NCBI GenBank assembly: GCA_949126835.1
Contig: OX421503.1
Span: 5,481,457 to 5,545,456, forward strand
Source of the DNA: Anisus vortex
Taxonomy: Eukaryota; Mollusca; Gastropoda; Planorbidae
Direction: 5' to 3'
DNA length: 64,000 nt
The translations under genes and the position numbers were made by a program. The notes under the pieces were generated by a model, which saw nothing but the letters and a program-made list of their open reading frames with translations, was not told where the DNA came from and made no database searches. Below are positions 31,186 through 41,452 of this stretch, piece after piece. Each line of letters opens with the position of its first letter. Positions within the stretch are counted from its first letter, which is position 1.

Positions 31186-32639
31186 TTAAGGAACCATCTG
31201 TTGCTCACGGCCTTCTGAAAGCATAATATATTGAGTACAGCTATTCTCTTTTACCTTAGATAGACTGTTCTCAAAAACCATCGACTCCACAACTATGGGC
31301 GATGCCGGCCGCATTTCTTTTGAGTTTCTTGACCCTGTGTTGCACACTTCTTCTGTCTGCTTGTTGTCTTTCTGCACTCTGGCACAGTGTAGAATGGCAC
31401 TTTGCTTCTTGGTAAGGATCCAACAATCTTTCTTCATGTGGTCCTCTTTCTTGCAATTGAAAGATACCACCTTTGCTTTATTTACATCTGTCTGCTTCCT
31501 GAAATGAACTAAGTAACTATTATTATTTACACCACTGTTCTTATTATTGTTTTCACTTGTCTCTTTTGGTTTACTAGCCTCCTTGGGCTCTAGTTTGTGC
31601 ACTTTGGGTTTGTCATCATAATATGGCGTTATGCTGGCGTGAATTATGGCATAGTTATCTGCCAATCTAGCAGCTTCATGCACATCTTCAACCCCTCGGT
31701 CTGAGATGTGGGTTTTAATATCCACTCGAATACAATTATTGAATTCCTCAAACAATATTAGGTTCTTGAGTTTATCTAACTCACTTACATTCTGTGACCT
31801 TAGCCAATGTTCTAACATTTTCTCCTTTTGTCTCAAAAAGTCTACATGAGTTGATCATATGCCTTCTTTCGGTCTCTAAATAGCTTTCTATATTTTTCTG
31901 GTGTCAGGGAATAACTTTTTAGCACCCTATCTTTGATCACTTCGTAGTCATTTATTTCCTCGGGTGTTAAACTCAACACTACGTCCAATGCTTTTCCTTT
32001 GTTGAGAGTTGACCTTAACAATTAAGCCATCTTATCATCAGGGAACTGATAATCTACAGCTATCCTCTCAAAAAGCAAAAAGAAATCTTGAACATCTTCT
32101 TCTCTGAATATAGGCAAGTGTTGCTTCATTGCGCTAATATCCATACCATTGCTGTCCCTACGATGGTCAGGTCTGTTTATGCGTGCCATCTCTATCCTTT
32201 CTCTGCTTTCAATCCTAATTCTTTCATTTTCCCTTTCAGTTTCTATCCTAATTCTTTCATTTTCTCTTTCAGTTTCTATCCTCATTCTTTCCAATTCCAT
32301 TCTTTTCATAGCTAATTGGAATTTTAGGTTTTCACTCAACCCTTCATCTTCATCATTGTTTGATGATCTAGATGACATATTTCTTACCTCGTCTCCGTGG
32401 GCAATTACCTCGCCCCCACTGGGAGCTACATAACCGTCATTGATATCGTTCTGTCCCACTTCAACTACATTACCAGTGTTCATGGCATTCTGCCCGTTCA
32501 AACATGTCATGATTTCTTTGATCAAACGATTACGATTAGGTCTTGCCTGTCCTGCCTCAATCCCAAAGGACTCAGCTAATTCTTTTAGTTCAGCAAATGA
32601 CATGGCATTAAGTTCCTCACTTGATATATTCGAAGCCAT
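31186..32639 (-). pseudogene. gag: Gag of the RT-less element, broken
   Basis: Starts at 32639 (MASNISSEELN). An acidic linker is followed by a repeated charged helix (ERIRIETEREN units), then capsid-like sequence. A TAA at 32022-32024 interrupts it. The reading continues through 31850 (LTPEEINDYEVIKDRVL), needs a frame change near 31840, and resumes at 31836 (KEKMLEHWLRSQ, LILFEEFNNCIRVD), again SCAN-like. The zinc knuckle (NCKKEDHMKKDC) has Ser where the first Cys should be. The stop at 31186 is followed in the same frame by the protease. Confidence 0.78.
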
Positions 32640-33034
32640 AGTATAGCGTTCGAAATATTTGTGATAGTAGAGTAGTATATATTGTATAATAAAATATAAA
32701 GTTCCAACTTACGATTTGTCCAGAAATTTGCACAATATAATATTACACACTTCGTGGAATCTTCACACTTCCCAAGGAATAAATACTCAAACCAGTTCTC
32801 TCCTCTTTTTAAAAAGAATAGTTTCACAGTCCTAGAAAACGAAACACAAATATGCCGCTCTCAGTACTACTAATGTCACAAAAATATTTCTAGGTCAGGA
32901 AAAATATAACTCAAATTTTCCAGACGAGATAAACAAATTTTTTCCAATCCTAGATCAGGAAATGAGAACCCAAATATACCGAACGAGACCACCAAATTTT
33001 GTTAATCCTAGGTCAGGAAAAGTAGAACTCAAAT

Positions 33035-33052
33035 ATCCTGGACGAGCCCCCA
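33035..33052 (-). other. tRNA-Pro-type primer binding site
   Basis: The minus strand reads TGGGGGCTCGTCCAGGAT a few bases after the 5' LTR. This matches the classical tRNA-Pro primer site of gammaretroviruses at 17 of 18 positions (comparison from memory). Confidence 0.7.
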
Positions 33053-33057
33053 AATTT

Positions 33058-33760
33058 TGTTACGTCCACAATCCCCTTGTGGCCAGAGCTGTGTAGATCT
33101 TGCTGATAATTCTCGTTAGTCCTAGGGGAGACTTTAGTTATTAGTATTTATGTTTCAGTATTACACGAACTCTTCTTATAGTCCTGGGCACAAACTCAGT
33201 ATTTGTATTCTAACATTTCCTTTCTTGGGCATTAGAGTAGTATATAAATATTATAGTAATGTATACAACACAATAGAATAGTAACTTGACAAGGAAGCTT
33301 CAGTGTAACTGTTGTTGATAGTTTATTTCAGGTGATATGTTCAATATATACAATATATCTATTATGTACAGTTAGAATAAAAAAATGCAAACACAAACGT
33401 TCTCAAAGGAACATATTTTGAAACTTACCGTCTTTCAGACAAAACAAATCATTAAATACTATCCGAGTGGTGCAAGGGACAGACCCACTACCAGTAGGGG
33501 TGAAAATCATGGTAACATTACAAAACACATAACAAAACGATAGGAACTTCCCCTATTAAATAATGAGTCGTTCCCAGACCCTGAGAATTTGAGATCAACA
33601 CAGAATCCCAGCATTAAGTAGAATCATTTGTCTTCACACTAAACGCCAGTCGATAGGAAGCCTAAGCCCCGCCCACAAAATCCTGTTTTAATGAGAAAAA
33701 GAGGGGGAAGAAGAATAAACATTGCGTGTTCCAATTCTTGGAAAAACAATATATATGACA
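33058..33760 (-). repeat. 5' LTR of the RT-less Gmr1-like element
   Basis: 703 bp; TGTTACG...ATGACA on +. The primer site lies on the interior side and target duplication CAAA (33761-33764) on the outside. Confidence 0.88.
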
Positions 33761-33857
33761 CAAATAAGACCATACTAATTCCTACTAATATATGAGGAAT
33801 AACAGTACAAACATATAAACAAATTATTAATACATACAACATTATTTCTGTTAACAG

Positions 33858-33888
33858 GAATGAAGAAGAGCCTAAGAAGTCGAAGTAA
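33858..33888 (+). CDS. Gene 1 last coding exon (copy 2)
   Basis: Identical to 27250-27280 with the same acceptor, reading NEEEPKKSK-stop (TAA 33886-33888), 6,608 bp downstream. On an allele carrying the full retrotransposon, this would be the exon actually used. See the finding on allelic misjoin. Confidence 0.75.
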
Positions 33889-35032
33889 AATGCCTACTAT
33901 GGAATTTGATTGTGTATATTTGTTCTCTCAAATCTAAATCCATTAGATGTTTAAATATCAAATTATAGAAGGGTATTTAATTTTGTAAAAAATGATGTTA
34001 TATAATAAGTATATATCGTAAAGTTTTTTGGACATATTTAAAATTAAGATGTTACTATCATGTACAACGAAATTAATCTGGTGTCTGGGACCCATCAACT
34101 ACAGATAACATTTAAAAAAAAAAATTATAACAAATTAAGAAACACAAATATAAGTCTGACCTCAAGTAAAATACGCGACAACAAGGATCTCATCAAAAGC
34201 TTAATTTCTACACCTAAAAAGACTAGAAGAGACAAGGGTGAATGACGAAAAAGGTATACATAAAGCATTATATTCTAACTGCAAGGACATCACAGTCTTA
34301 GACCATATTCAGACAAAATCACTTTCTTTATTTCATTTGCAAGGACAAATGCAAAAACGAACTTTTCTTACGAGTGGCATCCGGGAAGTGAATGAATTTG
34401 AGGCTAATCATCCCGAAGAACATAGACAACACATCAAATATTAGAGACTCAACCGGAATAAACGTATGGCGGCCTAAGATAACATGGTGGTCCTCTTAGA
34501 AACGATTCATTGAAACGCTTCCTAATATAAAAATAGTGTGTTGTAAAATATATTGTAAGAACTCAATTTTAATGTGTTTGATGTAGCCTAATTATTAAAT
34601 AATTAATTATGTTTTTTATGGTACATAGGAATGACTAATTATATTTGTTATATTTAAGAATTATATTACTTTTTGTTATTTAACTAAATAGTTTAGTCCC
34701 ACCTCGTAGAGAAAACTAAATATGCTTGCAATCATATCTCTATAGTAAACTACTGCCTCTGCTTTGGTAGCCGAACTCCATCTTGAGCCCATACAACACC
34801 GCAGAGCAGTAGACAAAGTCACGACGATGAACAAGATCGTAAATTGACACGTTGAATGTCCACAAAGACAGGTCGCTTCCAACAAGTGTTTCGCTCTACT
34901 AGAGGTCATCAGCTCGCACGCACCGACGTTTACAAATAGGCCTTTTTTTTAGCCAGTCATTAGACTGTGGAGCTAATTATACCTAGCTCCATCACTGCCC
35001 CTTCTGTGCCGCCTTTCAGGTCATCTCTAAAG
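33889..35032. other. 3' UTR and intergenic sequence after gene 1
   Basis: The first part is gene 1 3' UTR. Short open stretches at 34060-34444 look like decayed repeat sequence. I recognise nothing at 34676-34920 despite its higher GC. Confidence 0.4.
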
Positions 35033-35040
35033 GGTTAGAC

Positions 35041-36330
35041 CAGTGGTTTCTAACCGGTGCTCCGCGAGGTAGTTGCAAGTGCTCCGCGAAATTATGAAAC
35101 TCAAAATTTAATGTTCACTCACTTACTCTATCTGATTGAGCTGAGCAAATGCTTATAAAAGGTAGTCCAAACGGGGAAAAATCGGCATTTTTGCCTATTT
35201 TTACTGTTTTTGTAACTTTATAAAATCGAGACCTTTGAAAATACGCGTTTTTAAAAATCTGTGCATCTCTATGGAATCCAAGTACGAATCTTTGCTTTTG
35301 CATTCTGAAGTGAAATGGTTATCCAGAGGAAAAGTGTTACGTCGTTTCTTAGAACTGAAGAATGAATTGATGACCTTTTTCCAAAATGAAAATATGGATG
35401 ATTTTGTGGGATATCTTCAAAATGACATTTGGTGTGCTAAATTGGCATATTTAGCTGATATTTTTGATTATTTAAATTGTGTTAATACCAGCCTTCAAGG
35501 AAGAAAAGAAAATGTAACATCGACCGACAAATTGACAGCCTTTCGGAAAAAAGTTTTTTTTTTTTTAAATCGTTTGTTGGAAAAAAATGAAAGTAGATAT
35601 CTTTCCTTCTCTTAATGATAACACTACCGTCGAAATTATTTCAGCAGTAAAAGAGCATTTAACTTTATTAGAAGAAAAGATTGAATTTTATTTTCCATCA
35701 ATAAACGTAGAAACATATGACTGGATACGTAATCCCTTTGCCTCGGTTGATACATCAAATAGTAAGTTGTCATACCAAGAAGAAGAAGAATTAATCAACC
35801 TATCATCGGATCGTACACTTAAAAAAAAATTTTCCGAAATGGTTCTGGAGGAATTTTGGATCATTGTACAAGAAGAATACTCAGCTCTCTCCATGAAGGC
35901 ACTTCAAATCTTGTTGCAATTTTCAACATCATATTTGTGTGAACTCGGTTTCTCGATAGTCACCAACATAAAAACTAAAAAACGAGCAACACTTACTAAT
36001 TTGGATTAAGAATTGAGGGTAGCTATTTCTAAAATTAGGCCTAATATCACTGAAATTTGTAAAAACCGTCAAGCTCAAGTTTCACATTAAATCTTTTTAT
36101 TTTTCTGAATTAAATTTTGCTCAATGTTATTTTTTTACTTATTAAATTTATGTTTATTACAAATTTGTTTGCCATGTTATAATTTTAAACTCTTATGTTA
36201 TAATCTTTTATTTTTAATAAAAGTCGTACGTATGTGTATTTTTTTTTTTTTTACCCCTTGATTTTGGTGCTCCCCAAATTTTTGTTATGTTCAAAAGTGC
36301 TCCCCGACTTCAAAAGGTTAAGAACCACTG
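35041..36330 (+). mobile_element. hAT transposon relic (1.29 kb)
   Basis: Inverted ends CAGTGGTTTCTAACC and GGTTAAGAACCACTG, with an 8-bp target duplication GGTTAGAC / GGTTAGAG (7 of 8 identical). Subterminal 'gtgctcc' blocks occur on both sides. The interior keeps only the C-terminal part of a transposase. Confidence 0.88.
35235..36009 (+). pseudogene. hAT transposase C-terminal fragment (SCAND3/ZBED5/FAM200-like)
   Basis: Two frames, 35235-35615 and 35587-36009, separated by a frameshift in a poly-T run near 35565. Recognisable blocks are HSEVKWLSRGKVLRR, LELKNELMTFF, WCAKLAYLADIFDYLN and, near the end, FSTSYLCELGFSIVTNIKTK, the hAT dimerisation region. The N-terminal zinc finger and first catalytic part are missing. 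Confidence 0.85.
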
Positions 36331-36377
36331 GGTTAGAGTATCAAATTAAACTTCGTCATCGGCTTAAGCTTCAAACT

Positions 36378-36640
36378 CGGTAGCCGAGCGGCAGCGCGTT
36401 CGAATGGTGATCCACAGGTCCTGGTGGAGCCAGGATTTTTACCCAGGACTTGAGGGTGTCCCTGAGTCTACCCAGCTCTGATAGGTACATGGCATTAGTT
36501 GAGGTAAAGAAAAGGCGGCCGGGTATTGTGCTGGCCACACATCCCCAAGTATGCCGTGTCCACAGAAACTGGTGAACGCTGATTCACCAGCCTTATGATC
36601 AGTTTGGTCTGAAGGGTAGTTTACTTTTACTGCACACATT
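36378..36640 (+). mobile_element. tRNA-derived SINE
   Basis: Starts with a good A box (TAGCCGAGCGG). The snail-type body follows ('ctacccagctctgatagg', 'ggcggccgggtattgtgctgg', 'cacagaaactggtgaacgc', 'ggtctgaagg'). It lies directly beside the hAT relic. Confidence 0.75.
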
Positions 36641-36859
36641 CCAGAGCATTCACAATGAACTTATCCTTTACATTGAGGACTTTTTTTTCTCTTTGGGGAT
36701 AATGGGGACTCCACAGTATAATGAAGAAGAAGAAGTATAATATGCTACCTTACATTACTATATAATTAAACTACTAACACATATTCGAATTAGTCATTTG
36801 AAGACCTCGAGCAGAAAAGCACCATATAAGGCGCCATGTATTGTTTTAGTAAATAATAG

Positions 36860-37060
36860 AGGAAGGCGGCTGGATAGCAAAGTCGACAGTAAGCTTGACT
36901 CACAGGCTCAACATCATGGGTTCAACCCACGGTGAAGACAATCTGAAATACAAATTCCACCTCTGACTTGGAGTGGCGATGAGCGCTGCCAATTCTACCA
37001 AGCCAATCGAAAGGACTCCCCTAGACAAACGACAGTTAAGTTTTTGGGATTAGAAAAAGA
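36860..37060 (+). mobile_element. Second type of tRNA-derived SINE
   Basis: tRNA-like head with a B box 'gggttcaaccc' near 36920, then 'tctgacttggagtggcgatg' and 'ggactcccctagacaaacg'. It differs in body from the SINE at 36378. Confidence 0.5.
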
Positions 37061-37884
37061 GGAAGACACAAATAATTCAAGTGTTAATTTTCTGTTTGAT
37101 TTGACATTAAATTTAGAGACGATATTTTGGATACTTTATTAGTCTATAAAATAATTTACGGTTTCAAACTTCAATTTTATGAGTTGAGCGGGAGTCTGAT
37201 ACATATATATATATATAGCATACAATAATATGATAAATGAACGCGAGTAGAGAACAGACCTACTATTATTATTATAAATACTAAAAGTATTTCAAAATTT
37301 CAGTTTATTACAATTTTTATTTTGCATATTTTTTTTTACGATTTTCTTTAAATCACATTCATTTACCCTAAATGTTACTTTAAAACTGTTACGCAACGTT
37401 TATACTTCCCTAACAACTAACTGTGACCATAAACAATTTTGTTTCAAAGAACGGGATTTCCCGATATTAAATGTTGGTGTTAAAATTACGTGTAAATCTT
37501 TACTTCCTTAAAACAGAAAGCAAAGACATATACATAATAAGAAAATAAGGAGTTCGGAACAGTAAGTGTGTTCTACTTTTATAGGCGTAAGCATGTTGCT
37601 GTTCTTTGTTAAATTATTTTTTAATGGAGGAATACATTTTCTCGTTTGAAATCTAATAACATCGATGAAAAAAAAAATCGTGTTTTATTTTTTCTTGCAT
37701 TGAAAATTAAATGTTATATCTCTTGACTTTAGTCTAGAGCCAACGGTAATAACAAAAGGACTAAAGGCCATAGAGTCTACATGTTTTATTGCAAAATATA
37801 TAATTTAAAGTACAAATAATACTGATCCTTAGCTCAAATATATCTAAATCTACTTTATGTGTGGACTTTTCATACACATATGCA

Positions 37885-38130
37885 CGGTGGCTGTAGGGCA
37901 GCGCGTTCTGCTGGTGCACCGAAGAAACCGGGTTCAAATCTTAGAGCAGGCTAGGATGTTTTCCTTGATTCTACCCAGCTCTGACGGATACCTGACCTTA
38001 GTTGGGGTAAAGTAAAGGCGTCTGTGCATAGTGCTGGCCACACAATCACCTTTTATTTCGTGACCACAGAAACTGGCGAACACTGATTCACCGGCCCTAT
38101 AGACCTATTTGGTTTGTAAGGTATTTTTAT
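37885..38130 (+). mobile_element. tRNA-derived SINE
   Basis: A box 'ggctgtagggcagcgcg', B box 'gggttcaaatc', then the same body as at 36378 ('ctacccagctctgacgg', 'tgctggccacacaatcacc', 'ttcaccggccctatagacc'). Confidence 0.75.
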
Positions 38131-39118
38131 GCATCCAATTGAAGAGAACAAAAATATTTAAAAAGTACATTAAAGATCAATAATTTAACACCGACGACAA
38201 ATTATATGAGTATATTTTTTTTAATAAATAAACGAACATTTATTTAACTATTTTTAGTATTATAGTGACTATAATTATAAGGAACTTAGTGGGTGTATAA
38301 CTTAGCAAATATCTATATAAGTACAGTATGTCCGGGTTCACTGCTATCTCATTTCTATCTCCCTAAAAATCTAGACTAGATTACAACTCAATCGATATGA
38401 CATTACCAATAGTTTACATAAAAGATTGTCTTATGGTTATTGTAATATGGGATAGGCTAGGTGTGTGTAGACTATTGCCCGCGTACTGATTTTTTTATTT
38501 ATTATTGATTTTTATGAGGCCCTCGAGGACACTTAACGTTTTTCTTTTTTTTTCTGTTACATTTGTTTTGTGTGGAATAATCTTACAAAATTGTATGTTC
38601 TATTATCATTGTTAAAACAATTTTAAAATAAATGTATAATATTATTTTTTAAACAGTTCACCTTAGTTAATTAATGATGTCATGTGAATGCATCCATTTT
38701 AATATAGATAACTACGTATCGACATGTACAAATATAATTATGACTATTTTTTTAAACAAAACAGATGCTTCTCCGGTGAATGGAATTATTATTGCTTTTA
38801 CTTAGTGTGTAAAAATCGCAATAGTTGGTTATTTATAATGATCAATAAATTATAATAATTAATTAATAGGTTGCTGCAAACACAGTGGACATGATATATA
38901 TTTATGCCTCCCCCACTAGCGTAACATGTGTCAATGTGACCCTAAACTTAAAAAGTTTGTCCGTCTGGGCTAGGTAGTCTCAAAGAGTTTTCTGTACTGG
39001 CTGATTCAAAATTACGACCTTCGAAATAACGAGGCAAACTGAAATCCTGATTTCAGTTTAACACTAGTTTTTGATATAAAATGACGAAGACGCTTTTGTA
39101 TAACACTCGTTGATTGTG
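38131..39118. other. Intergenic
   Basis: AT-rich; nothing recognised. Confidence 0.4.
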
Positions 39119-39470
39119 TTATTTAACATGAACTGAAAAACCAATGTGGTCACCATCTATTGTTGCTTTCTTGGCGGACTCGACCCATGTTCCCAGCGTT
39201 TCAGACATTAGTCTTGGGTCGAAAAATAAAAGATTCGCCATACACACCGGATCACGAGTCCCCAGCGTGCCGTAAAAGGCACTCGTTTCCGGGTCTTTCA
39301 ATGAAAATTCCGGTTAACCTAACCCATTCCCTATGACGCAAACAGTGCCTTGTGGGGAATAAAAGCAAAATCCATTGGTTGCCGCTAGTAAAAGTATTGC
39401 TCGTAAGTCCTATCATAGAATAGGGATGTGCCACCTTCGAACAGCGTGCTTGGAGTTTATGGTACTTCAC
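39119..39470 (-). pseudogene. Unidentified degenerate coding-like stretch
   Basis: Minus strand, two overlapping frames. 39470-39252 begins MKYHKLQARCSKVAHPYS and contains WILLLFPTRHCLRHREW. 39301-39119 contains SAFYGTLGTRD, ANLLFFDPRLM and TWVESAKKATI, ending GFSVHVK-stop. GC and amino-acid content look more coding than the surroundings. A frameshift near 39290 would join them. I do not recognise the family; it could be a decayed gene exon or part of a transposon. Confidence 0.35.
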
Positions 39471-39739
39471 AGAGTCATTTTCTGTCTTTAGTCATCTTAG
39501 CATTGCCAGCAGCTAAAGCATTGCCGCTAATGACATTAAAGAAAAACAAGACATTTAGCAGACTAAATGAATTAAGCTCTGTCATGCTATACATCTAAAA
39601 TTTACAGTTAACTTAAGCCTTAGACTAAAAAAATACTTTGAGTTTTCAACCATGTCTACAAACTAAACCCATTAAACCACATTTTTATCATTTTTTTTTC
39701 TCTATACGTTAAGGTGCAAATTGGTAAATCCTTTTAAAC

Positions 39740-40500
39740 GCACATGATTATACGTCATTATTATGATTTATGTGGTCCGCGGTTAGAACAGCCGCGGATG
39801 GGAGTGAAAAAAAGTATCCACTCCTCTCGAATGACTTGCTTCCAAGTCTGTCGGATGATGTTTCAACGAGGTGGAGAAGGGGTAAGTGCGGGACATCGGG
39901 GCAGTAGCTTCGGGCAGACGGGGCTCGTAAACCTTGGTAGGTAGCTCCTCCAACATCCAAGGGAACATCCAATTTAAAAAGAACTGCGCTGTCTTGCGGA
40001 CCTGTTAAAGTAGAGACTAAGGGATTAACCATAACAGTAATACAAGACACAATGAGATCGGAACGTATCCCTATAGCCCTACTGTATGAAGAGCTGGCAG
40101 ATAGAAGAACAAGATGAAGAGGCTACCCTTGCCTTGCCTAGGTACATGCTTCTGGTGCATATTGACCATAAATCGTGATAAGGCCATGCCGAGAAACGGG
40201 CCTTCTGGGGATCAAAGTTGCAAGAGGGCGTAAAAGTCGAAGAAACCACCCTTGCAGAAATGAGCGAAGAGAAGCGAACCAAGAGAAAGGCGGGGGGCAC
40301 AGGAAAAGGAAATGAAGCCATCGTCCCTTGACGACAGACGAATGCCACATATAATATTATTACTGCGTTTGGCACATTTGCGCTTTCTTAATTTATTTGC
40401 GGGTGGTCGAAAAGGGCAAATATCTCTGAAATACGAATGCTTAAATGCAAAGAAACAACACAATAGTTTTAACTACAACTAACCAATTCTTGACCGGAAG
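39740..40500 (+). mobile_element. GC-rich block, probably a decayed LINE 3' portion
   Basis: Clearly more GC-rich than its flanks. The + strand gives interrupted protein-like pieces (ALPRYMLLVHIDHKS, GHAEKRAFWGSKLQEG, ETTLAEMSEEKRTKRKAGG) typical of the end of a retroposon ORF. Stops and frame changes throughout. Assignment tentative. Confidence 0.35.
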
Positions 40501-40599
40501 GTACACCCGCAAATCGGACAGGAGACGGATTGTTTTGGGCGCGGTCTTTTATGGTTTGCGTCCTGGACTCAGCAGCTCTTTGAATGTGCTTGGGGTAGC

Positions 40600-40705
40600 A
40601 CTTAAGTCAGCTTAGATGAATGAGGCAGCGATCACTAGTTTTCATGGCCACGGCACACACGAGGATTATGTGACCAGTACAATGTCCAGCCGCCATTAGA
40701 GATAA
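40600..40705 (-). mobile_element. SINE fragment
   Basis: Reverse-complement match to the snail SINE 3' half ('ttcatggccacggcacac', 'gtgaccagtacaatg', 'ccagccgcc'). Followed at about 40753 by the GGCGTAGCCAGG repeat end. Confidence 0.5.
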
Positions 40706-41123
40706 GGCCTCTCAATGACATTCTCTTGTACCGGCGGAATCGAAACAGTGCTTGGTAGTGGCGTAGCCAGGAATGCTAGCTGCTATAGGATGGAAAGGAA
40801 CCGCCATCGGAATAGGATGCTCTGGACATGGCTGGTCGGCGATTTTGTTTCGGTATTTAATTTTTGTTCTCTTGCTTATTGTATAAAAAAAAACAGTATT
40901 CAGATTGTAGCTCCTAAACAGTTTGACTAATCGGGACAAAAATGAAACGTATAAATTGGAAATGTCTTACTAAAGAAAATTGTATTGTATCAATTATAAT
41001 CATGAATGTGTTGATTTTAAAAATCCAAAATATTATACCCAACTACGCCAAGTAAGCTATTTGTGACAGCTATTTCAGCAAATACATTTGTTTTATTTCT
41101 TCTTAGTTTACATGTTCGCGATA

Positions 41124-41182
41124 GGGATTAAGTGTCAGGAATTAACTGTCGCGGGTTAAATGTCGCGGGATTAGATGTCACC
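41124..41182. repeat. Short tandem repeat, 14-15 bp unit
   Basis: About four imperfect units of the form GGRWTTAAMTGTCGCG just upstream of gene 2. Confidence 0.6.
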
Positions 41183-41189
41183 AAACCAT

Positions 41190-41240
41190 ATCTATATATC
41201 TATATATATATATATATATACATATATATCTATCTATATA

Positions 41241-41280
<40 letters not shown>
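41190..41280. repeat. TA microsatellite upstream of gene 2
   Basis: TA/CTATA repeats of about 90 bp end about 95 bp before the gene 2 start codon. Likely length-polymorphic. No separate TATA box can be told apart from it. Confidence 0.85.
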
Positions 41281-41285
<5 letters not shown>

Positions 41286-41373
41286 TCTTTATCCTAACTT
41301 ATCTTCTCTTAGCTTATTGCAGAGAATTCCAAAAGATTTGCCTTAACGTGCTTCGAGTTTAAAGGTACTGGTA

Positions 41374-41452
41374 ATGTCGAAACGTAAAAGCCCAATAATG
41401 ATGATCATTTGTTTAACATTATGTGGCTTATGTAACATTGGTTCAACAATTA
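41374..41452 (+). CDS. Gene 2 exon 1, signal peptide
   Basis: 79 nt ending in phase 1 at a GTAAGT donor. It encodes MSKRKSPIMMIICLTLCGLC then NIGSTI: basic n-region, hydrophobic core, small residues near the end, as in a cleavable signal peptide. The start was chosen because an in-frame TAA lies 28-30 bases upstream and no other Met precedes it. Confidence 0.78.

Larger units (their letters stand above)
27418..33760 (-). mobile_element. Gmr1-like Gypsy element lacking RT/RNase H, 3' LTR truncated in the assembly
   Basis: Minus-strand element: 5' LTR 33760-33058, primer site 33052-33035, gag 32639-31186, protease-integrase 31131-28789, AT-rich 3' region 28788-27521, then only 103 bp of the 3' LTR (27520-27418). 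The 5' flank is CAAA (33761-33764), matching the left flank at 26446-26449, so the true insertion spans 26450-33760 with the duplicated host piece 27153-27417 interposed. The pol frame ends inside RT; the rest of RT and nearly all RNase H are missing. The two LTR parts differ by about 1-3%, so insertion is recent. Confidence 0.85.

Noticed and set aside
36378..38130. tRNA genes suggested by A and B boxes
   Set aside because: The boxes belong to tRNA-derived SINE heads followed by the SINE body; no complete cloverleaf.
41132..41362. 76-codon + strand frame
   Set aside because: It is mostly TA microsatellite translated as Tyr-Ile repeats.
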